A stretch of 64,000 nt of DNA, taken from positions 1-64,000 of the forward strand of contig JAJOHG010000106.1 of NCBI GenBank assembly GCA_021029095.1. Reading direction: 5' to 3'. A model generated the notes under the pieces. The model did no database searches. It was not told the origin of the DNA and saw only the letters and a program-made list of their open reading frames with translations. The first letter of the stretch is position 1. Each line of letters opens with the position of its first letter. The translations under genes were made by a program, and so were the position numbers. Below, piece by piece: positions 20,901 to 30,336 of the stretch. Source of the stretch: Phellopilus nigrolimitatus (Eukaryota > Basidiomycota > Agaricomycetes > Hymenochaetales > Hymenochaetaceae).

Positions 20901-22856
20901 TGCGTGGGGCTCGGTCAGGGTCGGGGGTTGTACCCGTATCATTTCTTGGAGGTCCGGATGCATATTCGCCTCCAGGAACTCCCGGAGTCGGTCTTCCGAC
21001 ATGCGCGTGCCTGCCGGGAGCACCGAGTTCTGCGTACTGACTTCGCGCTGCCAATCCCAGAACTGCGCCGCACCCTGCCGGGAAGCCAGGAGCTTCTGCC
21101 GCTCAAGCGCCACCCAATCGACCGGCAGCGCTTCCTGTCGGAACTCGGCCACAAATTCCGCCAACGGAAGTGTGCTCACCCGGGTGTAGTCCGACATAAT
21201 CCACTCCGCAAAACGCGGGTCCATGATCCCTCCGACCACCGCTGCCACAATCTGATCATCCCTCAACCCTTTGGTTGCTTGATACGCCCGCACCCTTCCA
21301 AACCACTCCATCAACGTTCGGGGTGTCGGATCACCGGCCGTTAGCAACGGGACTTTCGTCGGCCCCGCCCACTCAATCGTCGCAAGCTGTGCGTTCGGTG
21401 GTGCCATTTTCGGTGGTTTCACGTCTTCGGTTTCGGATTCGGACACGTGTGGTGTTGTACTGCGGTCGGATGCGGAGTCTTCTGTGTTCGAATCCGGCGG
21501 TGGTGATGGTGCGCTGAAAATATACTGATCCGGCACCGACGGGACCTCTCTTGGGATCGCTGAGAAGGCCTGCCGCGCGGGAACTCGAAGTCGCGTTACT
21601 GGCGCTATTTTGGGATTGAAGTCAATCGGACTTGATCGCCACGTCCGGACAGTCGGTCGGGACGTCTACTGTGACCCGCGAAGACGCGCAAGGTCGAAAC
21701 TCGTCGGATCGCGGCGAGGGAGGTGCGGAAACGCGCAAGGGGCAAAGATACGCTTTGCTGATGTTAAAAAAAAAGTGGAAGGCACCCAGAGAGTGCCAAC
21801 ACTTGAGCCTACAAGACAAACAGGACAAAGTAATCTTTGTTGCTGTCAGAGATACTCTAAATACATACATGAGACGCATTTACTCACCTTTGTTGCTGTC
21901 AGAGATACTGAGGCAACAAAGGTGACGGCGCGCAGTGAAAATGGGTCGGATTATATAATAAAAACTATACAGTACCAGTCCGACAGGGATCCGACCCTTA
22001 TTACTCTTGGAGTACGTAAGCCGACTTTCCGACAAGTTGGGAAAGGCGGAAATGCGAAAACGTCGGCCGAAACGTCGGCTCAAAAAACGTCGGCTCAAAA
22101 ACGTCGGTCGGTCAAAAACGTCGGCCGGTCAAAAACGTCGGAACGTCGGCCGGTCGGACACACATCGTGTCGGAAATGGGAAGAACGCGCCAGCGGGCTT
22201 ACAGCCTGCCGTTTGCTCTTCTCAACAAATAAATATGATTTTGATGCCGGAAAAAGGCAAAATGCGACAAACTCTTGTAAAATTTCCAAAACGAAACTTT
22301 CTTCTATGTTTACATAACCCGTATACGACGTATCACCGTATACGGTCAGTACCGTACCAGTACCGTACCGTATGTGCCCACGAAAACTTAAAATACGGAC
22401 CGTATTAATACTGAACGTACCAGTATTCAGGTTTCGAAAATACGTACGTACCAGTATACGGTACGTTGCGGAGCCCTATTGCCTTCTCCGTCCACAAGGC
22501 ACATCTGACTAACTCGCCCTTAGCTTTTTGGTGCGTCAGCAGCAACGAAGGACCTCCTCGGCGTGACCTCCTACGCGCAAGCGACATGGACACAGAACTT
22601 CCTCGCGTCCGTTGCGGGTGCGGTAGCGAGCATCACCGTCGCCGCGCCGCTCGACGTCATCAAGACGCGCATCCAGAACGCGAACTTTGAGACGCGTGTG
22701 CACGGGCTCACGGTGTTTAAGGAGCTTGTGATGAATGAGGGCGTCGATGGGCTGTTCAAGGGCCTCACGCCCAAGATCCTTGTCGTCGGCCCGAAACTTG
22801 TCTTCAGCTACACACTCGCGCAGAGTCTTATTCCATGGTTCTCGAACTGCGTATAG
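14941..22856 (+). CDS. GGC1: mitochondrial GTP/GDP carrier GGC1, 5' end missing, intron holding nested mobile elements
   Basis: GGC1 is a mitochondrial carrier-family exchanger that imports GTP and exports GDP across the inner membrane. Three exons are clear: about 14941-15120 (RGQPWFNDLISSRYKTSF, TFGERKGKTMMQATAGSL), 15229-15384 (VLLPLDALKIKRQVNPE, RGWGWTMARNAPGSFA) and 22524-22856 (LFGASAATKDLLGVTSYAQA, VAAPLDVIKTRIQNANF, LFKGLTPKILVVGPKLVFSY, stop at 22854). Two PxD-x-[LI]-K carrier signatures are intact (PLDALKIK, PLDVIKTR). Joins are phase 0. The intron between 15384 and 22524 is 7139 bases: its own ends (GTGCGT...CTGACTAACTCGCCCTTAG) survive, and everything between is an inserted MITE containing an LTR retrotransposon. 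Without the insertions the intron would be about 57 bases. The first third of the protein, with the first signature, is not recognisable upstream, so the copy may be non-functional for that reason alone. Confidence 0.85.
16008..16435 (-). repeat. LTR (3' LTR of the minus-strand element)
   Basis: On the plus strand it starts TGGAAGGCACCC and ends GGGCTTACA, with TG...CA ends. By eye it is identical to the other LTR over 428 bases. It contains an array of AAAACGTCGG-like units between about 16300 and 16395. Confidence 0.95.
16436..16448 (-). other. polypurine tract
   Basis: On the minus strand a G/A run (GGGGGGAAGGG) sits directly against the 3' LTR, the position used to prime plus-strand DNA synthesis in LTR elements. 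Confidence 0.7.
16533..21536 (-). CDS. Gag-Pol polyprotein with C-terminal chromodomain
   Basis: A single open frame of 1667 codons carries the whole retrotransposon machinery, which makes virus-like particles, reverse-transcribes the RNA and integrates the DNA. Order by approximate residue: Gag with a variant zinc knuckle C-x2-C-x6-H-x4-C (CYKC...H...NC, about 355); aspartic protease with the active-site DSG (LIDSGC, about 462); reverse transcriptase with YLDD (about 864); RNase H with TDAS (about 1017) and AADAMSR; integrase with an H-H-C-C finger (HDELGHFG...CADC, 1232-1266) and DDE residues in LDFVGP, ISDRDK and STAYHPETDGASERTN; then a GPY-like linker and a chromodomain (YEVEAIVDERKRG, LLVRWKGYG, about 1600-1650), which in chromoviruses targets integration to marked chromatin. 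No stop or frame break occurs. Gag and Pol in one frame is common in this clade. Probably a recently active copy. Confidence 0.96.
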   Translation of the reverse strand: MPDQYIFSAPSPPPDSNTEDSASDRSTTPHVSESETEDVKPPKMAPPNAQLATIEWAGPTKVPLLTAGDPTPRTLMEWFGRVRAYQATKGLRDDQIVAAVVGGIMDPRFAEWIMSDYTRVSTLPLAEFVAEFRQEALPVDWVALERQKLLASRQGAAQFWDWQREVSTQNSVLPAGTRMSEDRLREFLEANMHPDLQEMIRVQPPTLTEPHAVLRAKYEAEERQIRAANLVGAAAAQAATPPGQWVTIPAPAALPAEAQVIRLRMREWLGHVKTMDERRVRNEDRIRLASETAVRSDRAKRRTDREREPATQRKSGGSAGSQGNTTRSSNPGADQRATVRPNNEERLLLQRYNGCYKCMRFQAGHNARNCPNGPVRRKDYKPLTESMAMAAPPNPSGSANESARVKTEPVAAFVEEQHSDSEGETSELESDKYVPFHQPHLRPECFISARDRASSLLIRPLIDSGCVTVLISPEFADRLRLRRHRLRNPESATLALNQEGAKPIELTEWVRLRVMSKDRSWESKSVRAKVAPNLCTELILGMTFLVANHIVHDAAERTLIAKKSGVDLMHPKPPPTPTPSPTAEPTKSKISARKVSEKTREARNRGKSIRKVSSKLPACGPIHHAPFVCHIPTPKNGARTNLPPEVKAASVMQSIRNRILILAFSDKLAELDARAKEKYADRFPEELPHLRDLPDNVFHRIKLKDAGKTLSGRTYATPKKYRDAWRILIHQHVEAGRIRRSDSPHASPAFIIPKSDPNVLPRWVNDYRELNANTVRDRTPLPRVEEILNDCARGKIFGKIDMTNSFFQTRMHPDDVPYTAVNTPFGLYEWLVMPMGACNAPATHQRRMYAALQHLIGKICHVYLDDIIIWSESVEEHTRNVHLVMLALRAAGLFCSPKKTNLYCAEVVFLGHVISARGIEADPSKVARILAWPTPQKTKDVRAFLGLVRYISQFLPKLAEYTSVLTPLTKKEYNRNFPKWTSEHQAAFDAIKKIVTSRECLTTVDHESGESIFVTTDASDHRTGAVLSVGESWKTARPVAFESAQYTAAEKNYPVHEKELLAIVRALKKWRVYLLGMPFKVITDHRTLTYFQQQKDLSRRQARWSEFLAQYEFEIEYVKGEENSAADAMSRYPKTSDDSPMAAAVGLACMPKFSDVPTAAAVLTIASDPELLEKIRSGYAEDEFCVKLRANVRSIEGAREENELLFVGERLVIPRKGDIRETLYRLAHDELGHFGPDKSYAALRNSYYWPNMRKDLESAYVPGCADCQRNKSPTTKPAGPLHPLPIPDKRFDSVALDFVGPLPEDGGYNGIVTMTDRLGAADVRIVPIRMEMTAEQFAAAFFNHWYCENGLPLEIISDRDKLFVSRFWKALHTLTGVKVKMSTAYHPETDGASERTNKTVNQILRYYVDRNQNQWVRALPRVRFCIMNTVNASTGFTPFQIRQGHSPRMIPPIVPEREAEFQAEGAEAVQAMELMQQLQRDVSEAQDALLASKARQAHHANKKRAADDLFKVGDQVMLSTRNRRREYKAAGQDRVAKFMPRYDGPYFIIAAHPEKSEYTLELPDHSQAFPGFHASQLRRFVPNDDALFPTRQLERPDPVEPEANVYEVEAIVDERKRGRGTQLLVRWKGYGDQGMEWKSRSELKQTAADIVRQWDRREGAPPRLRRR
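21776..22203 (-). repeat. LTR (5' LTR of the minus-strand element)
   Basis: The partner of the LTR at 16008-16435, with the same length and, by eye, the same sequence. Identity of the two LTRs implies a very recent insertion, because both are copied from one template at integration. Confidence 0.95.
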
Positions 22857-23798
22857 AGCGGGAGGGCGGGGACGTGACTCTGGAGGGATAATAGACCAGT
22901 CGTGGTATGACATTTGCATACGCCGAGCTATGATACACACATCTACAAGATAACTTATTATCTAGAAGCACGCACACATTTTGTTCGGCTCACTCTAATT
23001 GGTGACATTCTTATCTTACGGTCTTATGCGGATAGTCCATCTCTTCAACTCGCTCATTTAGGGCTTTATTTGCGTGTGATTGCTATGAGTTGTCCATTCA
23101 AGAAATTTCGACGTCAAGCGCGAGAGGGAAGCTGGCGGGTTCCCGCGGCCGTGCGAAGTGATGGCGTGCAGGATATGCCATCGAGCTCATCTCTCAAGGA
23201 CTGCAAACTTACATGCCATAAGATAAGCACCAAACGTGGTATAATTCTGTACCTCCTGTCCTGACTCTGTCGTGTAGAGGATCATTGCTTCTTTACTCCA
23301 TGCAAATTGATGTATTGCATGCACTTTTTTCTCATGTGCTGTGGTATATCGCGCGCCAAGATAACAAAGGGGGTCATTGCTGTGCAAAGCAAGGGCGTCT
23401 TGGAAACCGGATGTGCAACTCAATGCAGTTTTTCCTATTCACTTTGCATTCACACTGTAGCAACAGCCGGTACTCCAGAGCAAATTGTTGCCATATTTTT
23501 TGATTACCCCAAGGAGCAATACGTGGTGCAAACATAATTGTGCAGACACTATATAAACATAGATTTGTACAGGGTTTCAAGGTTATCAGAACAGCAAGAC
23601 TTACAAAGTACCAAAGACCCAAGAAAGGTGAGCTGTTTTATAACTGTACGTCTGCAGATGCTTAAACTTTTGGCCACGATAGTCAGAATGCCGTCTCAAA
23701 AACTGTCTCAATGACAACTCGACCTTCGCTCTGTTTACATTATTTTCTCGGGACCAGACGAACCCAAGACAATATGGTTATTATATTTAGTAAAGAAG
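22857..23798. other. no recognisable gene
   Basis: This is 3' flank of GGC1 with AT-rich sequence and short unrelated frames. I see no family motif on either strand. Confidence 0.4.
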
Positions 23799-24266
23799 AT
23801 GCCTGAAGGTGGCTACGAACTCGACGAGTTCAAAAGCTGGAATTATAAAGGGAATACCTACTGGACAGCAGTCGACAAAGCAACAAAAGAGGTGGACGTG
23901 AACAAGCTACGCACAAACCCCGAAATCCGACTCCACTCCGCCTGCAAGGTCAACAAACATGCCCTGAGCCATAAAAGAAAAGATTATGGTGAACTTTCCG
24001 TTGCCATGACTTCTGCCCTTGAGTTATCCGATGTAGAATGTTTGAGAAGGCTTGGGAATGCTCCCAGCCCCTTCGATTCGTCGTCCTTGCTCAAGGTGCG
24101 GCTTGACGAATGGCTCGAGAGGGTCAACAAAATCCTCGGGCTCGACCTGGAGTTAGAAGGGCTGGCAGAAAAGGTGATTAAGTGCGGGAATGATGCCGAT
24201 CCCGGAAGCGTCTTCCCGATTTGGTCATTGCCGAAGAAGAAGGCAGCACATTGTATTGTCAGCTGA
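23799..24266 (+). CDS. orphan hypothetical protein
   Basis: I do not recognise this protein. The frame is 155 codons from ATG (MPEGGYELDEFKSWNYKG) to the stop at 24266, with no intron needed. The composition is that of a soluble, charged protein with Leu-rich helices (VRLDEWLERVNKILGLDLEL). No signal peptide or membrane segment is present. The two copies of its first Met-Pro context and the clean composition support coding, but there is no family support. It could equally be an exon of a larger gene. Confidence 0.45.
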   Translation: MPEGGYELDEFKSWNYKGNTYWTAVDKATKEVDVNKLRTNPEIRLHSACKVNKHALSHKRKDYGELSVAMTSALELSDVECLRRLGNAPSPFDSSSLLKVRLDEWLERVNKILGLDLELEGLAEKVIKCGNDADPGSVFPIWSLPKKKAAHCIVS

Positions 24267-26214
24267 AGTGCAGGGGAAGAAATAGCAGATACCGCGAATA
24301 ACTGATATGCCTTGCTGCAACGATGTATAGACTTATTTAACTGATATATAGCTAGTGAAATGGCTGAGCTTTAAGATTGGGATAGAGAACAATAGATTGA
24401 GAGAGATGGCCTGTGAGAATCATCATCAACTGTATTCCGATCTTCAACGAATGCAGTAGTGGGAAGACTCATCTGATAGAAATCAGAAAAATCACCTTGA
24501 TGCTTAGAACGAGCCCTGGTATTGTGTGCATACTTCTGGTCGTGAAAAAAGGATGCAAGCGAGCCCAGCATAGCTTAAATGCGGGCGCGCAGTGCGGCAC
24601 GTATACACCCAGGCGGATGCACAAGTGCAAAGTGGCACAGCAAGCTGTGCGCTTCGTGAAGTGTTTGCTACGATCGAGCGGACCACTGATGGAAAATAGC
24701 AGCATGACGCACCCGTGCGTTTCCAGCGAGTGCACAATTGAATTGAGCGCGCGCTCGAGAGCGGCATGAGTTCCCGTGAGCGGCGCTGGCGCGGCTTCAG
24801 GCCTCAAATTCCTGAGAGACATCATTGAGAGGCTGCCGTGTGCGGAGAGTGCTTCGACAGTATCGGCGACATGGCCGCAGGGCGCGGTCTGCTGGAGATG
24901 CGCGTCCTGTAGCTCGCCGTGCGAGGGCGTGGGAGTGCGGACGCGTGCAGCATCGACATCGACGAGTGCCAGAACTGTGGATTTGAAATTAGGTAACAGA
25001 CCATGTGTCCTTTGTCGTTTCTTGCAGCTTCTAACTCAGTGATTTTGTCGTTCACTCTCGGAGGTCACCAGATGAACGAAGAACCGCAGGGGGGAATGAT
25101 TATATATTTTCCGACTTTCAAAGCGCACGCTCCCGGCTGTCGTACTGCGCAGGGTACAGATTTTGCTATTAAAGCTCAGCCGAAACCGGATCGCATTCGA
25201 AGTACCTATCGGAAGACCGCGAACTAACCAACCAAACCGAGAAGAACATGCCAGACCGATGGGGCTGTTGAAGTGACGTGTTTTGATAGAAACTCTCACT
25301 GCTAACGCGAGCCCTGGGCGAACTCGAATGCGCCAATAATAAACACTCGAATATTAAGTGAAGCAGAATCCTCAGATGTCTTGACATGAATGAGGATCGA
25401 GAGCGCTGGAAGATTTTGCGAGTTGTCAATTGTACTTCCGGTTACGATACGGCGGACAGAAAAGCATCCCGAATCGGGAACCGGTACGCACAAACGGCCG
25501 CATGCCTCAGGTACACAAACCCGATAACAGCGTAAAGCTGTGTTTTCTCAGCGCTTTCGTACGGGTGATTTGTGAGCGTCGACGAAGAGGACGGAAGTTG
25601 CAGCACGTGAGCGCACGTGAACTGCACAAAGGATGCTGCGCTACGCCGTTCGAAGGGAGGGAAAGCCCAGCAACTTGAAGTAGATATAAACAAAGCAGTT
25701 CGTTGCGATCGCAGACTCGAAGTTGAGAAGCTTCCGTCTTCCGTTGAGGCGAATGCATCGGTGCGTCAGTGTCTACGCTTCCGAGAAAAGTTTTGAAAAG
25801 ATGTTGAAGCTCGTGTGGCGATTGAAATATAATTGGTCTAGTGAGAAGGACGCAACAGTTTCGAGTTCCGGATGCACAAGGTGGCTCGAAGACCGGGAGC
25901 TTGGAATTTTTTTTTCTTTTCAGAGTCGGAATTTGTACGAAATGTTTGCAGATTCTAACGACTTGAGAGCGAAATCGCTGATAATGCTGATAAATATGGA
26001 GTTGAGGTGGGACAGGCACAGAGGGATGATAAGGTTGGAGAGCGTGGGGGCTTCTTATCATCCAAATATGGCAATAGCTAGATTCTGTTATCTGCCGCGA
26101 GCTCAGTATATATTTCATCCAACCGTGAAAAATTCATATGGCCTCTCGACTCCATCTCTCTTCCGCGCTTGATCCCTCTACCTCCTCCTCGTCCTCGCCC
26201 CCGCGCGCCCATCG
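24267..26214. other. no assignable gene; promoter side of the NCS1 permease
   Basis: Frames up to 203 codons (minus 25507-26118) and 149 codons (plus 25723-26172) overlap on opposite strands and show no motif. TATATATTTC near 26107 lies about 110 bases before the permease ATG and could be a TATA box. Nothing else can be supported. Confidence 0.35.
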
Positions 26215-27958
26215 ATGTCGACGATGGCCAAGGAGGACATGCTGAGCATCTCCGAGAAAGGCTCGGAGAAGGACACCGCCCACGCTTCCATCGACGTACA
26301 GGAGGCCGGATTCGAGGCGCAGGGCATCCATGTCCCCACCACAGGCTTCGTCGCCAAGCTCTGGCGCGCCGTCCTCTTCATTGACAAGTTTGGCGTCGAG
26401 GTCCGTGGCATCGAGCGCGTCCGCCCAGAGGACCGCTCCCCCCGCAGCGTCGCCGACCTCCTCGACTCCGCGACCATGTGGCTAGCCGCCAACTCGACCA
26501 TCTCCACATTCTCGCTGGGCACCCTCGGTCCGAGCACGTTCGAGTTGGGCCTGAAGGAGAGCTGTCTGGCGATCCTGTTCTTCAACTTGCTCGCGACGCT
26601 GCCCGTCGCGTACTTCGCCGTCTGGGGGCCGCGGCTCGGTCTCCGCCAGATGACTATCTCGCGCTTTAGCTTCGGGTATTACTGTGAATATTTGTACGGG
26701 CTGTTTCCCCTGGTTCATGCGTCTGATGGTCTCCAGGCGCGTGGTTTCCCGTCGTGCTGAACGTCATCGCGTGCATCGGCTGGTCGACCATCAACTCCAT
26801 CGTCGGCGGGTAAGCCCTGCGCGCCGTCTCTTCCACGCACCAGATCCCCGAAGCCGCCGCGATCGTCGTCATCGTGCTGCTCACGGCCACCTTCGCCCTC
26901 TTCGGCTACCGCTACGTGCACCTCTACGAGCGCTACTCGTTCCTCCCCGTCTGCGTCATATTCCTCATCTCGCTCGGGCTCTCCGCGAGGTACATGGACT
27001 CGGGCGCGTTCGCCGCGTCCGGCCCCGTCGAGGCCGCGAACATCCTCTCGTTCGGCGCCGCCCTCGTCGGCTTCGGCATCGGCTGGTCCTCCCTCGCGGC
27101 GGACTACACCGTGAACCTCCCCGAGGACGTGAGCAGCAAGGCCGTCTTCTGGCTCACGTACGCGGGGCTCAACCTTCCGTGCATTCTTATCGAGTGCCTT
27201 GGCGCGGCGGAGGCGACCATCACCCGCCCGGACTGGCAGGCACGCTACGTGTCGGGCGGCATCGGCGGCCTGCTCGCCGCTACGCTCTCGCCCGCCAAGG
27301 GCTTCGGCCAGTTCCTCCAGGTCCTCCTCGCGCTCAGCATCGTCGGCAACAACATCCCGAACATGTACTCCTTCGCGCTCACCTTCCAGGTCCTCGGGCG
27401 GCGCGCGCAGCTCGTCCCGCGCGTCTTCCTCGTCCTCCTCGGCACCGTCGTCTACATCGTGCTCGCCATCGTCGGCGCGACGCACTTCGAGGCCTGGCTC
27501 GACACGCTGCTCGTCCTGCTGAGCTACTGGCTCGCCATCTTCTCAGCAATCCTCATAGAAGAGCACCTTATCTTCCGTGGGGGCCGCTCGTCGAACTACA
27601 ATTCGGACGATTACAATAAGCCGCAGCACCTCCCGCTCGGCGTAGCAGCCGCGTTTGCGACCGGCTGCGGCATCATGGGCGCCGTGCTCGGGATGGCGAC
27701 GCAGTGGTACGTCGGCGTGCTTGGCGCAAAAAGTGCGTTTTTCACCTCCCGTGTCTTATGCGACATACGGATACTGACCGTCTTTGCACAGTCGGCGACC
27801 CGGCCTTTGGCGGCGACATCGGCTTCGAACTGTCTTGCACGTTCAGCGCGATCGTCTACCCCATCGCGCGCTACATCGAGCGCAGGTTCGAAAGCCCCGC
27901 GTGCATGCGCACCGCTGCGGAGGGTGCTGCGGAATATGCTGCTACCGAAAAGCACTGA
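26215..27958 (+). CDS. NCS1-family purine/cytosine permease with an in-frame stop
   Basis: A Fcy2-like member of the nucleobase:cation symporter-1 family, with 12 membrane segments. Exons read as 26215-26683, 26737-27732 and 27792-27958, with introns of 53 and 59 bases and matching phases. Visible features: an acidic cytosolic N-terminus, GPSTFELGLKES and RQMTISRFSFGYY in the first segments, WFPVVLNVIACIGWSTINS, then FGYRYVHLYERYSFLP, FGIGWSSLAADY, GNNIPNMYSFALTFQVLG and a C-terminal GDPAFGGDIGFEL. At 26811-26813 the frame has TAA where the family usually has Gln in VGGQ-[AM]-LRAVS; the following bases do encode ALRAVSSTH. Reading GTAAGC here as a 34-base intron fails because it is too short, deletes conserved residues and shifts the frame. 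One C-to-T change (CAA to TAA) explains it. The rest of the gene is open, so the nonsense change would be recent, or a base-call error. Confidence 0.88.
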
Positions 27959-28405
27959 GCATCCTCTTGTTTTTATCCCCTTTCTAATTTTGTGAATTCC
28001 CTAGGCGTCTGGTAGGCGGGCGCATCTACGGCCGTATATATGTGGACGTTTTGGATATGGATATAGGATATCTATTTGTATCGTACACGCAAAGGCGGGT
28101 GGTGTATGTCTGTTGTACGCTGTGATTAGGATCTCATACGATCTACGATGTCTGATAAATATGCAATACTATACTTTGTTTCTGCTGCTTTCTCATATAT
28201 AATCACTTAGCTTCTAACGCACGATGTGTGTGAAGCCAAGAGTGTCAATTTGTATTGTGTCCAATCGAGTCTACATCTATCTACATACTTCATAAAGTAA
28301 TAATTTTGGGGCTATCCGCAATCAGAGGAATGATGATGGGCCAGTATCGAGTCGACAGCGAGAAGCAAGGAAACCGATAACGATAAAAAAGAACGCACAG
28401 ACTCA
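27959..28405. other. intergenic region between convergent genes
   Basis: Holds the 3' ends of the NCS1 permease and the MFS gene. AT-rich with several TATATA runs. No gene is visible. Confidence 0.5.
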
Positions 28406-30336
28406 CTACCTCTCCTCGTCAGCATCCTGCACGCCAGCACAATCCTCCTCCTCCTCCCTTGCGCTTCCCCAGCCGCCCTCCGGAAGACTCGTGCCCAAAG
28501 CGAGCGTAATCCCCGTCAGCGCGACCATCACGGCGTACACCAGCGCGCCGCCCGCGCGCCTCCACGCGCCTCCGAGCTCCCACCCTCCGTCGTTGTCACC
28601 GTCGCTCCCGCCGTACTCCCACGCGAGCCCGCGCGCGAAAAGCGCGCTCGCGGCGTACGGCCCCATGCAGCGCATCACGGACACGGTGCACTGCGCGAGC
28701 CCGTTGACGGCGCCGAGCGTGCTGCTCTTCCCGCCCTTCTTCGCTCCCGCCGGCTTCGCCGATTGCTTCAAAGATACTCTTGAAGGAACTGCGGACGCGA
28801 CGAGCGTTACAGACGACGACGAGGACAACATGGGTGGCCGAGGGGCAGGGCGGGAGGGCGGCGCAGAGGCGGCGCCGGTGATGTACATGAAGCAGCAGCC
28901 GTAGCACGTGTTCAGAGGGAGCGTAAGCGCGAGCTGGAACGCCAGCATAACAAGCAGCGGCGCGCTCAGCGCGGGCTCCTCGCGCGTCTGCAGCGGCGCG
29001 CGATCCTCCATGCGCACGACGGCGCTCATGGAGGGAAAGCAGGCGAAGATCGGCGCGGCGCTCGCGATGCCGACGAGGTACGTCTTGCGCACGCCCCAGG
29101 CCTTGATCATGCGCGCGAAGCAGAAGGCCTGGAAGACGCCGTTAGAGAGCCCGAGCACGGCGAGCGCGTTTCCGATCGCGTGCGGCTCGAGGCCGAGCCC
29201 GCCGAGCGCGCGTGGGGTGGAGTAGAAGACGGGCTGGAGCGCGCGGTACGCGATGTCGAGGAGGGAGAGGAGCGCGTACGCGCTGATGGAGAGGAGGACA
29301 GGCCGCGTGAGGAGGCTGCGCAGGGGCGGGGACGGCGGTGGGAGCGTAGACGGAGAAGACGGGTCGAGCTTGAAGAACGAGACCGCGAACGCCAGCGAGG
29401 GAGGAGGGCGCGGAATGAGAAGCCTGTGATATTCGTCTGTAAGCGTGTCAGCGACAACGTATTGAGAGACGATATAAATATAAATAATAACATACCTCCT
29501 TGAGAAACATGTAGGTGACGATCCACGCGAGGACGGAGAACGTCGCAGGGATAGAGCAAGGAAGGAAATACGGGTACGTCTTGAGAAAGTCTGAGTTCCC
29601 AAATAGGCCGGGGAAGCGCTCTGCCGGGCGCGAAAGCGCGCCGCCGATGAGCGGGCCGACGGTCGCGCCTGTGCTCCAGGGGATGGGTTGGTACGCGAAA
29701 GCACGCGCGAGGTTCGTTTCGTCTGTCATCTCAGCCATCATGCTCTTGATGACGCCGATATTGCCGTTGAGCGCGCCGTTGAGCGAGCGGGAGAGGACGA
29801 GTCCCCAGAACGAGCGGGAGAGGCCGAAGCAGTACATGCTGAGGGAGAGACCAAGTAGGCCGATGAGGATGACGGGCTTGCGGCCGATGCGGTCGCTGGC
29901 GCGCGACCAGTGCAGCACAGTGAGCGCCTGGGTCGCGAAGAAAATGGATTGCTGCGTGCCCGGCGCTAGCTCTTTTGAATATATTGAGTAGACGGGACGC
30001 GCGCACGTACCATCATGCCGACATAGTACCCAACCTTCGTCTCGTCTCCATTGGTGATGCCAATCTCACGGATGAGCTGGGGCACAAACGGGTAGATGAC
30101 CTGGGAGGTGAGAGGCTCGGCGAGCTGAAGGAAGAGGACGATGGAGAACTGCGCCCATGGGAGCGGGGTCTCTTCGGCGGGCTTGGGCTTTTTGTCGTGA
30201 GCAGGTCGTAAGAGCGGGGTCTCCTCGTCGGCGGGGCGGAGGCGTGCCGCAGTCGTAACCGTGGTCGTAAGTGCGAACGGCGGCGGCGTCGCTGAGGGAC
30301 GTGGGACGTGGACGTGAAAGAGAGAAGGGACGACAT
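28406..30336 (-). CDS. major facilitator superfamily (DHA1-like) transporter, N-terminal exon frame-disrupted
   Basis: A 12-segment drug:H+ antiporter-type MFS protein. Exon 1 (30336-30011) encodes an N-terminal tail and PLPWAQFSIVLFLQLAEPLT with VGYYVGMM. Exon 2 (29951-29496, 152 codons, phase 0) has SDRIGRKPVILIGLLG, the MFS motif A (G-x-x-x-D-R-x-G-R-[KR]), and NGNIGVIKSMMAEMTDETN. The last exon (about 29436-28406) carries segments 7-12, with an Ala/Ser/Pro-rich loop and an acidic C-terminus. Two problems are seen. The start ATG at 30336 is in a different frame from the tail peptide SDAAAVRTYDHGYD, and that again differs from ADEETPLLRPAHDKK, so two small indels lie in the first 130 bases of coding sequence. 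No acceptor near 29440 gives a clean phase into the last exon. The substrate cannot be told from sequence. Confidence 0.85.

Larger units (their letters stand above)
16008..22203 (-). mobile_element. Ty3/gypsy chromodomain LTR retrotransposon, apparently intact
   Basis: This is a complete element of 6196 bases: two 428-base LTRs, a polypurine tract and one uninterrupted Gag-Pol frame. It has a 5-base target duplication GCCTG (16003-16007 and 22204-22208). The interrupted MITE is rejoined exactly when the element and one GCCTG are removed, as confirmed by the uninterrupted MITE at 30813-31691. I see no match to a tRNA primer site next to the 5' LTR (21775 downward on the minus strand). A small stem, GCAAAG...CTTTGC, lies there instead, so self-priming is possible but unproven. 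Confidence 0.95.
15405..22478. mobile_element. hAT-like MITE, copy 1, split by an LTR retrotransposon
   Basis: The terminal inverted repeats read TAGGGCTCCGCAACGTACC at the left end (from 15405) and its reverse complement at the right end (to 22478). The flanking 8-base target duplication is TTGCCTTC (15397-15404 and 22479-22486), the size expected of hAT transposition. Without the inner retrotransposon the element is 873 bases (15405-16007 plus 22209-22478). It contains runs of TACGG and ACGTA steps near both ends and a GC-rich middle, and no transposase. Its sequence, in reverse orientation, recurs at 30813-31691. Confidence 0.88.

Noticed and set aside
26810..26843. A 34-base GTAAGC...CAG intron in the NCS1 gene that would remove the in-frame stop
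   Set aside because: Too short for these introns, removes conserved coding sequence (LRAVSSTH) and leaves the next exon out of frame.
26684..27619. Long Arg/Pro-rich plus frame and a 256-codon minus frame over the NCS1 permease
   Set aside because: The permease frame explains the sequence; the others are GC-rich overlaps without motifs.
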